A DNA stretch of 25,000 bases, from contig JAIXMG010000027.1 in assembly GCA_025201345.1 (NCBI GenBank), forward strand, positions 1 to 25,000. Reading direction: 5' to 3'. Source of the DNA: Thamnidium elegans. Taxonomy: Eukaryota; Mucoromycota; Mucoromycetes; Mucorales; Mucoraceae. Shown here piece by piece: positions 9,397 to 18,107 of the stretch. The position numbers and the translations under genes are program-made. How positions within the stretch are numbered: the first letter of the stretch is position 1; each line of letters starts with the position of its first letter. The notes below the pieces were generated by a model, which was not told the origin of the DNA, ran no database searches, and saw only the letters and a list, made by a program, of their open reading frames with translations.

Positions 9397-11306
9397 TTAA
9401 TGGGGACTGATCATAAGTTCGGGTCTAACCCATTTATCATAATCCTCAGGGGATAAGTAATCCAAAGAACAAACAGCTTCCTTCAAAGTTGTGCCTTCTT
9501 TATGGGCCTTTTTAGCACATTTAGCTGCCTTGTCATAACCAATGACAGGATTTAATGAAGTAACCAACATGAGAGACTAAAATTAAATTAATACAACCGA
9601 AAATGTACTTTTTTTAATAAAAAAAATTGTACTTACTCTGTTCATAATAGACTTGATGTGTTCACGGTTAGCAACAATACCTACAACACAATTATCCTTG
9701 AATGAGTGACAAACATCGCTCAACAATTTAATGGATTGAAGTACGTTCTTGATAATAACTGGTTTGAATACGTTCAACTTTTTTTTTAAAAAAAAGAGAA
9801 TGGTTAACTGGTTTGATCTTTTATACATATCTGTTATTTCCAATATGTTTACCTCAAATTGACCGAAACTACCGGAAATAGTAACAGTAGTATGATTTCC
9901 CATAACTTGAGCACATACCATGGTTAAAGCCTCGCATTGAGTGGGATTAACTTTACCGGGCATAATAGAAGATCCTGGTTCATTTTCAGGTAAACTAAGT
10001 TCACCGAGACCACAACGAGGGCCCGATCCAAGATAACGAATATCGTTACCAATCTTCATTAAAGAAGTGGCGATTGTGTTGAGAGCTCCAGAACATTCGA
10101 CCATAGCATCATTACTTGCAAGCGCTTCGAACTAAGAAATCCCCCAAATATAAAACGTAAATATAAATAAAAAGGCAAGGGAAAAGAAAATAATTTACCT
10201 TGTTTGGTGCAGTTTCAAAAGCATAACCGGTAGACTCTGCAACGGCAGCGGCAATCTTTACATCGAACCCCTTTTGAGTATTTAATCCAGTACCAACAGC
10301 AGTACCACCTTGAGCTAAACGAGATAAACGAGGTAAAGTGGATTGTATACGATCAATAGCATAAGTCAATTGTTGAACATAACCAGAGAACTCTTGACCC
10401 AAAGTCAAAGGTGTAGCATCTTGAAGATGAGTACGACCAATCTTGATGATATCTTGGAATTCGTCTGATTTGGCTTGCATAGCATCACGAAGTTCGGTCA
10501 AAGCAGGAATAAGATCCTCGTTAATTTCTACTACAGCAGCAATATGCATGGCGGTAGGGAAACTATACATATATGTTTAGAAAAAAAAGGGATTTCCTTT
10601 TTGTTTACGCGTATATATACTTACGTATCATTGGACGATTGGCTCATGTTAACATGATCGTTAGGGTGAACGGGTGTTTTACTACCGAGCTTACCACCCA
10701 TAATTTCAATAGCTCTGTTTGAAAGAACCTATAAAATTATTTAAGAACTAAGCTTTGTTGCCATGTTTCGAGATTCCACTTACCTCATTGACATTCATAC
10801 TTTTTTTTAAAAAAAAAATAGTTAGATATCAATCCCAATCATAGAAGTTTCGATCTACTTACTGTGTTTGAGTTCCAGAACCTGTTTGCCAAACAACCAA
10901 GGGGAATTGATCATTATGCTTTCCGGCGATAACCTATTTGAAAGTATGAGTACGCCCTTTTTTTTTTTACAATATAACAAAATATTACCTCGTCAGCAGC
11001 CTGTTGAATAGCTTGGGAAACTTCAGGGTCCAACTTGTATTCCATATTTACTTTGGCAGCAGCTTTTTTAAGGATACCGAATGCCTTGATTAAAGCAGCG
11101 GGCATACGTTCGCTAGGACCACCAATTTTAAAGTTCTCTAAGGATCTATATTCCAAGTATGAGAGAAGTGTATTACATACGCGTTTTTTATTTTAGTGGA
11201 AAAGAAGAAAAAGTGTTTACCTTTGAGTTTGTGCACCCCAATAAACGCCAGCAGGGACCTTTAAGTCGCCAAAACTGTCACTTTCAATACGGTATTCTTC
11301 AGCCAT
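9397..11306 (-). CDS. Fumarate hydratase class II (fumarase), cytosolic-looking form
   Basis: Nine exons: 11221-11306, 10989-11145, 10863-10933, 10784-10799, 10625-10728, 10199-10562, 9853-10131, 9637-9777 and 9397-9576. They form one frame of 465 residues. The enzyme reversibly hydrates fumarate to L-malate as a homotetramer. Seen directly: [18 protein letters not shown] near the start, [42 protein letters not shown] with the catalytic-region histidine at residue 190, and the fumarase/aspartase signature [11 protein letters not shown] at 319-329. All active-site segments are intact. The protein begins [13 protein letters not shown] with no mitochondrial presequence, so a cytosolic location is inferred. 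In Mucorales the cytosolic enzyme has been linked to fumaric acid production. The 16-base exon 10784-10799 encodes only the MNVNE segment. Aspartase is unlikely given the overall sequence. Confidence 0.95.
10784..10799 (-). other. 16-base microexon of the fumarase gene
   Basis: Coding strand: T ATG AAT GTC AAT GAG, flanked by a T10-A8-G acceptor and a GTAAGTGG donor. Without it the invariant MNVNE segment of fumarase is lost and the frame shifts, so its inclusion is strongly supported. Confidence 0.88.
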
Positions 11307-11666
11307 TTTTTTTTTTTTTTTGAAGTAAATAAAAGAAGAAGAAGATAAAAAATATTTAAAAACTTATTAAGAGGAGACATAAAAAGTGACTATGATTTAT
11401 TGTTTTCAACATCAATCATCTGACTTTATTTTATTCCCATTGAGCTTTTCACGAAAAGAACTGCACAAATATTTATGTTCCCAGGACGCAAGATTCGCTT
11501 CATTTACCTGAACTTTTTAAACCTTAATCATTGTACCTAAAGGGTAAACATTTGACCCACTAGGTGTAGAATCTGGGATTAAAAATACGAAATTAACTGT
11601 GGAAATCATGAGTACCTTTATTTAAAGATAATAATTATTGATATATGTATATATACTACAAAGAGG
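11307..11666. other. Fumarase promoter region and permease 3' end
   Basis: 360 bases between the leftward fumarase start and the leftward permease stop, so it should contain the fumarase promoter. On the coding strand a CT-rich tract (CTTCTTCTTCTTTTATTT) lies just before the ATG. No convincing TATA box was found. No other gene is seen. Confidence 0.5.
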
Positions 11667-13567
11667 TTACTGTTTTTCAACATTAGTATTTTTTCCTCCA
11701 TAGTTTTTACGACCAGAAATAAACCAGAAAAATAAAGAAAAGATCATGACGCCTCCGATCATAACAGAAGCCCAGTTCATGGTCTCGGATGAGACTGGAG
11801 AAACCGAAGGAATACAAAGAACGATACTAAAGAAACAGATCCAAACGACAGAGATAAAGTTAAGAGCGAGACCAAATCTACCGAGACTAAATGGACCTCT
11901 AGGCATGTCATTTCTCACCCAAATAAGTCTACATAAAAATGGTAAACCGTAGGCTACATTGATTGAAATGACAGCAGCGCTCATAATAGCTTGCCAATAG
12001 ATTACAGATGCAAAAGTCTAAATATGTACATAAGCGTTTAGTAGGTCACCTAATACAATCCCCATCTTTCAATAATTGAACCTACCGGCATAATGACTAA
12101 AATACTGATAACCAATTGAGCAAACAATGCTCTTTGAGGAACATTGTTCGTTTCTGATAATTTTGAAAAATAACTCGAGAAAGGAAGACATCCATCGCGC
12201 GCTAAGGCAAAAGCAAAATGACCGGTTGCTAGCATTGAGTTACATAGAGATCCAAATTGAGCAAGTAATAAAATAACTAGAAAGAATGCAGTCAATCGGG
12301 GACTATTTGTAGCGCGAAGGAAGAAAGTGGAAAGAGGCATTTCGGATTCAATAATTTCGTTGACATCTTGGATAGAGAACAATGTTACGAGAATAATAAC
12401 GAATCCTTGGATAACTGCACCAGCTACACATATAATTATACCGCGAGGTGCAGTAACATCAGCTCTTTTTGTGCCCTGTATTTTTTTGTTTTTTAGGTTT
12501 CCATATACTCAAAATAAGATGTATTTTATACCTCTACAATTTGTGCACCACATTCATAACCAACGAGAGTCCAACCTGCTTGCAGCTAAAAAAAAAATTG
12601 TTAATATATAAACATATTTACGAAAACTAATATTTACCATGCCAACAAAAAAAACCATGCCAACACTTTCATAACCCGTATTATTAGTAAACTCGGTGAA
12701 TACCCATTTTGCTGAATTAAGATTTGGAGCCATAGCAGGAACGGTACATATAATGATAATCGTACCAATACCAACCCAAAATACTTTGATAATTTAAATT
12801 AAGTTAGCTTGCATTACATATATATATTATTTCGTGAAACCCATACCCAAAAATTTATTTAAGTAGCTGCTAAATCGCATTCCTAAAAAATTATACCCAG
12901 TCGCAATAATGAAGATGGCGCAATACAATCCCACTGTAGCGCCCTGTGAGGTAATCTGAGCAATATTCAGAGTATTTGCAATATAAATAATAAAATCAGC
13001 GGCACTATAACCCAATGTAATATTAGCGGTTACTAAACCAATCAAATAAACATAACCGTTCATATATGACATGACTATATATACAAAAAAGCAAAAAAAG
13101 ACACTGAATACTTGATTTTTTTTATATACAATAAAAACTTACATGGACCCCATTTTTTATTACTCAACATCAAAGACCAACTGAAAACACCACCTTCTAG
13201 TGGATATGATGAAATGACTTCGGCCATACTCAGGGCAATGCAACATACAAAGGGAGCAACAACAATCCAGCCCCAGAAAAGTGAGCTAGGACCACCAGCA
13301 TTGATACTAGGGCCGAACCCTACCATCCAATTCGGTAGGACACCCATTGTAGTAAATGAAAATCCTGCTTGAACAAAGAGGCTGACTTCCCGCTTAAATT
13401 CTTGTTTATATCCCAAGTCATGTAATCTTTGAGCATCATAGTCCAAATTATTAGATTCCATATGTTGAATATCTACTGTGTCCTACAGAAAATGATTGAC
13501 GAGATTAGTTTAAAACCCTGATTGATATATATTATAGAATTACATTTTTTTTATCTTGCTCGATCAT
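11667..13567 (-). CDS. Amino acid/GABA/choline-type permease (APC superfamily), copy A
   Basis: Seven exons: 13544-13567, 13143-13482, 12847-13074, 12638-12783, 12532-12585, 12086-12475 and 11667-12017, one frame, 510 residues. It fits the amino acid/choline transporter branch of the APC superfamily (yeast Uga4/Hnm1-like), plasma or vacuolar membrane carriers with about 12 membrane segments. Seen: the N-terminal block LGYKQEFKREVSLFVQAGFS, MAEVISSYPLEGGVFSW, the central FSIQDVNEI segment, CNSMLATGHFAFALARDGCLP and the GPFSLGRFG loop before the last helices. The eight-codon first exon (MIEQDKKN) precedes the conserved VDIQHMESNNLD, also present in copy B, so ATG 13565-13567 is preferred over the internal ATG at 13459-13461. 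A TATA box lies about 70 bases upstream and a GATAAG site at 13713-13718, which might reflect GATA-factor nitrogen control. The substrate cannot be told from sequence. Confidence 0.88.
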
Positions 13568-13637
13568 CTTTTTTTAAATAAATACATATACTATCTATTG
13601 AATTAATAAACAACGGGAAAAAAAATAGAAGTATTCT

Positions 13638-13647
13638 CTTTTATATA
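13638..13647 (-). promoter_or_regulatory. TATA box of permease copy A
   Basis: TATATAAAAG on the minus strand, about 70 bases before the proposed ATG. Its position supports the start in the short first exon rather than the internal ATG. Confidence 0.55.
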
Positions 13648-13793
13648 GAATACACTTTTTTTTTTGTGGAAAATAAACTTTGAAGTTTTGCATAAAATTT
13701 TCTCAAGATTATGATAAGACAACAGACAATAACTACATAAGGAGTGATAGTACTTTATTTAGAAAATATGTTGACTTTATAGGAAAACTGTAC

Positions 13794-13820
13794 GACAAAG
13801 ATGACAAAGATGACAAAGAT
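13794..13820. repeat. Three tandem copies of a 9-base unit
   Basis: GACAAAGAT occurs three times back to back, in DNA upstream of permease copy A. Confidence 0.8.
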
Positions 13821-14236
13821 TATCCCAATCAATTTGTTCGTTTTATTTTCAGGACGTGGGACGTATACTTTTTTTACTTATCTTCGGATTTTCAATCATA
13901 AGATAATCTGAAAAGTACTACCACGTAGAAAAAAGAATAGAAAATATTATATATATATAGTATTGGCTAGTATTTTTCAAAGCACTGTTTTGATCACATA
14001 CTAAATAAAATACTCTTAGTTCTGACCTTAGTAATATACACATTGATCCGAAGGCTTTATTTCTTATTTATATGGATTTTGTATTAGATTATCGATTCTT
14101 AATCTCTAATACGAAATGCAAGAGTGTGAAATAAAGCGTACATCCTTTAATGCGTGCAATGGTGATTTTTGCATACTATTTTATTTGGCGGTGTTTGTTG
14201 GTGAAACAATAATTATGACCGTTTTATAGGTATGAT

Positions 14237-14524
14237 CTACGCGTTATTAATAGCTTCATGATAGTTCATATTCCTCGCCATTGTAAGTAAGTCTAACTCT
14301 CCGTCATATTTTTTCAACTTTCTACTCTCAACTGAATTTACAATTCTGGCAATTTTGGCTTTAATTTTGCTAAGAAGTGTTTCGTACATAATGTTGATAG
14401 ATTGTTCAGAAAAGACTTCCAATAGTAATGCGCTGCTTTGTTTTGGACTTAATAGTAAGATATTTGTGAGCGCCAGCAGCTCGTGGATATTTGTTTCTAA
14501 TTTCAATAAATCCCTGGTAGACAT
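14237..14524 (-). CDS. Small hypothetical helical protein, 95 residues
   Basis: Intact intronless frame from ATG (14522-14524) to TAG. The protein is leucine- and lysine-rich with heptad-like hydrophobic spacing (LETNIHELLALTNILLL, then MYETLLSKIKAKIARIVNSV), so an all-helical or coiled-coil fold is likely. There is no signal peptide or clear membrane span. No family is recognised. It lies alone in the spacer between the two permease genes and is transcribed toward copy A. The frame is unlikely to be chance at this base composition and residue make-up, but no independent evidence of expression can be seen. Confidence 0.5.
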   Translation of the reverse strand: MSTRDLLKLETNIHELLALTNILLLSPKQSSALLLEVFSEQSINIMYETLLSKIKAKIARIVNSVESRKLKKYDGELDLLTMARNMNYHEAINNA

Positions 14525-14856
14525 ATCTCTCGTTTTGTTTTTATATTCATTGCTAAAAAAAAAAAGAAAAGAAAAGGATCATGATAAAAAGGGGTTTATT
14601 TGACTATGATAAAAAGGATTTATTTAATCATCATACTATATCTACTTTCTCACGTATTCAAACGTAATTGAAAAAAAAAACCTGTTATTTGTTGGAGGTG
14701 CATCAAAAAACTACGTCATAGATTGGCACTGGTGGTGTACCAAAGATAAAGCCTCAGTACTAAGAAGAAAAAAGTGAATAAAGATAAAGCAAAACAAGAC
14801 AATGATGGAATAGTTAGAGACTGGTGATGATGTTTATTAGATGAATAAAATATTAA
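14525..14856. other. Intergenic spacer
   Basis: AT-rich DNA with no supported gene. A direct repeat around an ATGATAAAAAGG motif occurs at about 14580-14591 and 14606-14617. Confidence 0.4.
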
Positions 14857-15030
14857 ATGAAAGTACTTTTAAAGGTTAATGGATATAATTCCGAGCTAAA
14901 GATCACTGTTGTAAATGTGAAGGTTGATTTACAGAAGTTTTCTATGGCTATAATAGGGCTTGCCATCACTTTATCGGCCAAGTTCATTGCGACGTACATT
15001 AATATATGCTACAGAAAATTCATGAAATAA
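14857..15030 (+). CDS. Possible micropeptide with one membrane segment, 57 residues
   Basis: Short frame starting MKVLLKVNGYNSELKI, with a hydrophobic stretch FSMAIIGLAITLSAKFIATY (about residues 29-48) and a basic tail CYRKFMK before TAA. The positive-outside-of-helix pattern looks like a small single-pass membrane protein. Against it: the frame is short, no family is recognised, and chance frames of this size occur in AT-rich DNA. The start is the first ATG in frame. Confidence 0.25.
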   Translation: MKVLLKVNGYNSELKITVVNVKVDLQKFSMAIIGLAITLSAKFIATYINICYRKFMK

Positions 15031-15596
15031 GTAGTGTCCAGACACGCTATTATCACTCCTATAAAGGAAGTAATATAAAACAATGGAAAATTTCATATTA
15101 AAAAAATAGGGGGGGGGGGGAATCTGCCATTTTTTTTTATGAATGATGGTTGGTTTGCGCTGTATCTATATGTCTTTTTTTATATATACAATATTGTACT
15201 TTATAATGTGAAAATATTACTTATTAAATAGAAGGGGAAAGCACTGTCACTTATTTTTTTTATCTTCATACGTTTCCATGGGAATTGTATTTAATTTTTT
15301 TATCTTTTTAACTTGCGCAAAGTTAACAAATCATGCAAAAAAGGGAAAATAACTAGTACAAATTAGACATAGTTTCCCCTTATTTTATTCTTATTCTTTT
15401 CATATTTATACAGTACACCCACTTTTATCCCTTTATCTAACTTCCAGCGATATCAATATAGTTTATATCTTGATACAAGATATGACAATACTACTATAGT
15501 ACGTATGAAAAAAGTAGCAAGCAAAAGTACACTTCTCAAGAGTTTCAAGTATGTTTCAGCTTTTACGATTCGATGCTGCGCCTCCTTTTTGTGGAC
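15031..15596. other. Intergenic spacer
   Basis: AT-rich with a run of 12 G at 15109-15120 and many T runs. No gene is supported. The right end is the upstream region of the GC-rich RNA candidate. Confidence 0.4.
15109..15120. repeat. G12 homopolymer
   Basis: Twelve consecutive G following an A-run, a striking exception in AT-rich surroundings. Confidence 0.85.
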
Positions 15597-15604
15597 TATA
15601 TAAA
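15597..15604 (+). promoter_or_regulatory. TATA box before the GC-rich RNA candidate
   Basis: TATATAAA about 40 bases before the onset of the GC-rich island, with a pyrimidine-rich stretch between. The spacing would suit a transcript starting near 15625-15640. Confidence 0.45.
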
Positions 15605-15625
15605 CAGCATTTTTCCCTTTTCCTT

Positions 15626-15880
15626 TTTTTCTCTTCTTTACTGCGCCGAGGACTACCACACAGTGCGTTATCGTTAGCGTTATCGCCCGTGCGTAGCCAG
15701 ACACGTAGTCTGCGCGAAGTAATGTGGTCTTGAAGTTACCTAGCAACAGGACATCGGCAAAAGGGAAGTTTATTCCTTTGAGGGTCACCCCTTTGCACAG
15801 CTCAAATGGCTTACCACGGTCATCTTGCGCCAATCACGTAAGAGTGAGAGTCGACAGCATCTTTTTAGGTGTTTTTTTTT
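15626..15880 (+). ncRNA. Candidate structured non-coding RNA, class unknown
   Basis: From 15641 to 15860 the DNA is about 52% GC (114 of 220 bases) while both sides are around 25-30%. No frame across it looks like a known protein. A TATA box precedes it, and it ends at T5 (15862-15866) and T9 (15872-15880), which could be RNA polymerase III terminators. Local hairpins are visible: CAGAC-ACGTA-GTCTG at about 15698-15712, and a bulged stem CAAAAGGGAA/TTCCTTTG at about 15758-15780. There is also an internal direct repeat GCGTTATCG. A high-GC island with TATA and T-run is the typical look of an RNase P, RNase MRP, SRP or similar RNA gene in an AT-rich genome. I compared it by eye with those RNAs and with U1-U6 and U3 and found no convincing core motif. 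Strand and ends are inferred. Confidence 0.45.
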
Positions 15881-18107
15881 GGGATCAGATGAACTTCTAC
15901 CTTCTCGTGGTTGATCCTGTTAATCATTATAACTAAATGGTTATTTTGAGAACTAAAAGAAGTTTCATTTTTTTTTTTCTATTATTATTTAAACAATAAA
16001 TAAGAATGTTTTTTCCAGTTATTATTTTAAAAGTTTTGGTTGTCTTTTTTCAGTGTTTGCCTTTTTTTATGTTAAAACATAAACCTACAGTGTAAAGTCT
16101 GAGGCCATATTTTTATACAAGTTTTCTCATAGAATCCTGTAAATAGAAGAGGTGTAGAAACTTCATTTTATTATTTTTTGTTCGTGAATGATTGTATGAT
16201 TTTGATGCGTATATATAAAAAAAAGCTACCGGTAATCGTGCTTTTTTTTTTTATTATAGCAAAAGTGACATTTATGTATTTACATCCCAAGTAATACTTT
16301 CCGCTTTTTTGTAAAGAATAATATACGAAAAATATAATCTGTATCTATACTGATTTAATCATACGAATTTTTCCTAGCAATAAACTGATATATCTTTTTA
16401 TTTTATGAGAAAAAAAAAGTCTTTTGTTTACATGAACATTTATGGAAGTAACTAATTAATTGATCACATGAAGAAAAAAAGAACGTACTGGGATTAAAGA
16501 CATTGATATCTATGACGTGTTTTAGCAAAATATAACTTCAGTAAACAGAATTTGATTGTTAATTAGCAATCAATCTGTATTCGAGGCTACTGGAAAGCTC
16601 CTCTCTTTTCAATAATTCAAAATTATTAATTAATGATATAGAATTTACAGTTTTAATAATTAGTTATTGAAGTAAAATGTATTTTATTTTGTCCCTTTCT
16701 AATTCGCCCATTTTACTAGTGTAACAGAATACATGACGAAAGGTGTAACTTTTTTTTTATCTGTTGTTCTAAAAGTGGATAGGATATAAATTTCTATTCG
16801 TAATCAGTCACTATTAAGAAGCAATACAAGGATTGGGTCTTTCAATAGTCGCACATATTTTGAATCTTCTGTGAGAACATTCACAATTAAAATGTATACT
16901 GAACACAATAAGAATTCCAGCAAAAAAAAACTATACACAAATATTATAGAAGTTTCTGTTAATCCAATATTTATAAAGGCCTTGGCTGATATTAAAAAAG
17001 TCATAAAATAATAAATATATAGATCAGAGAAATAGAGGGGTTATATTCATATAAAAATACACTTCGGCAAATCCGAATTAACTTTCAGTGTCCCTTACTT
17101 CCAACGACAGATCACCCTATTGCCGCGATAAAACCTTAAATTGTTTTCGTACTACTAGCCAATCATGAGTTGTGCAGGAAAGATATAACAATGTACCACA
17201 AGTATGGAATCCTAGTTTTTTTTTTTTAGAGGTTTACCAGATCACTGGCGATACTGGTTATGGAGCGTAAGTATCTTTATTGAATTTTTTATATAATACA
17301 TGAGTTGATGTATGTCAATTTCTTAATGCTTGCATTATATAAAGCATTAACAATTTTAGGACTTTAATCATTTACTCTTGTATTATATATTTCTATATCT
17401 CTCCTTCTCTCACATCAATTCACTTGCCATCATTACAGTGTATGCCAAGACCGGACTTGCTTACAAAAAAAGAAAAAAAAGACATATAATTGCATTATTT
17501 AGAGAATAGACAAACCCTACAGGCCTGACTGTATTACATTTTTTAGTCTCTAAAATGTTACTTCAACTGTTATTGGTTCTGTCCTTCTTTTTTCGAGCAA
17601 TAGGCGTTCTTTTTAAGGTAATACAAGCGATTCTTACTTATTTATCTTTTTGCTCAAACTAACTGATAATAATCTTCCACGATCTTTATAGGTATTTTTT
17701 TTATCGGAAAATATTTGTCAGCGATCGTTGTACAATGACTTAAACACTTCAATCTCACATCGATAATAGGAAATTGTCTTTAAGTTTTATGGACATGTGA
17801 TTTATTTTCTCCAAATAAAGAGCAAGTACTACGCTATAGGTTTTTTCCGGGTTTTTTTTTTCTTTTGGTGTTGCATTGATTAAGGAAAAAAAATAGATAG
17901 CTTTGTACGCATGCATAAGCATATACTGATTATTTACGTACATTTATTTATTTGGAAAAATAAATAAAATATAAATACTCCTTTTTTTTTTTTGTAACTT
18001 CGTTTTTCGTTTTATTTCTTCAAAAAAAAAATCTTCATTTTTATATACATTTTTTATATATTATTACTCTGCAAGACATTACTTGAATAATTAAACAAAC
18101 AAAATTT
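15881..18107. other. Long intergenic spacer upstream of permease copy B
   Basis: 2.2 kb with no secure gene. A 37-base exon-like segment at 17230-17266 lies between a T12-AG acceptor and a GTAAGT donor (reads EVYQITGDTGYG), and another begins after CATTACAG at 17438 (VCQDRTCLQ). I could not complete a gene from them. The minus-strand frame at 16804-17004 is AT-driven and hydrophobic and is not called. The rest is A/T-run-rich DNA. Confidence 0.45.
18055..18060 (+). promoter_or_regulatory. Likely TATA element of permease copy B
   Basis: TATATA about 50 bases before the ATG at 18108. Several TA-rich elements are nearby, so the exact one is uncertain. Confidence 0.3.

Larger units (their letters stand above)
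13568..14236. other. Intergenic, upstream of permease copy A
   Basis: It contains the TATA box, a GATAAG site at 13713-13718 and a short tandem repeat at 13794-13820. The only longish plus-strand frame lacks an ATG start and reads through the tandem repeat, so I do not call a gene here. Confidence 0.5.

Noticed and set aside
9140..9400. 86-codon plus-strand frame after the DUF1399 gene
   Set aside because: It overlaps the fumarase 3' end, has AT-driven composition and no domain; most likely 3' UTR sequence.
13680..13901. 73-codon frame with a DKDDKDDKD repeat
   Set aside because: No ATG start, and the acidic repeat comes from a 9-base tandem repeat in promoter DNA.
15453..15833. 126-codon minus-strand frame across the GC-rich island
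   Set aside because: The frame exists because stops are rarer in GC-rich DNA. It runs out into low-complexity sequence, has no recognisable domain, and the island fits an RNA gene better.
15909..15919. GGTTGATCCTG, identical to the conserved 5' end of small-subunit rRNA
   Set aside because: The match stops after 11 bases; the following sequence is AT-rich and not rRNA-like. Treated as coincidence.
16804..17004. 66-codon hydrophobic minus-strand frame
   Set aside because: AT-rich DNA easily gives Leu/Ile/Phe-rich frames; no promoter, domain or splice context supports it.
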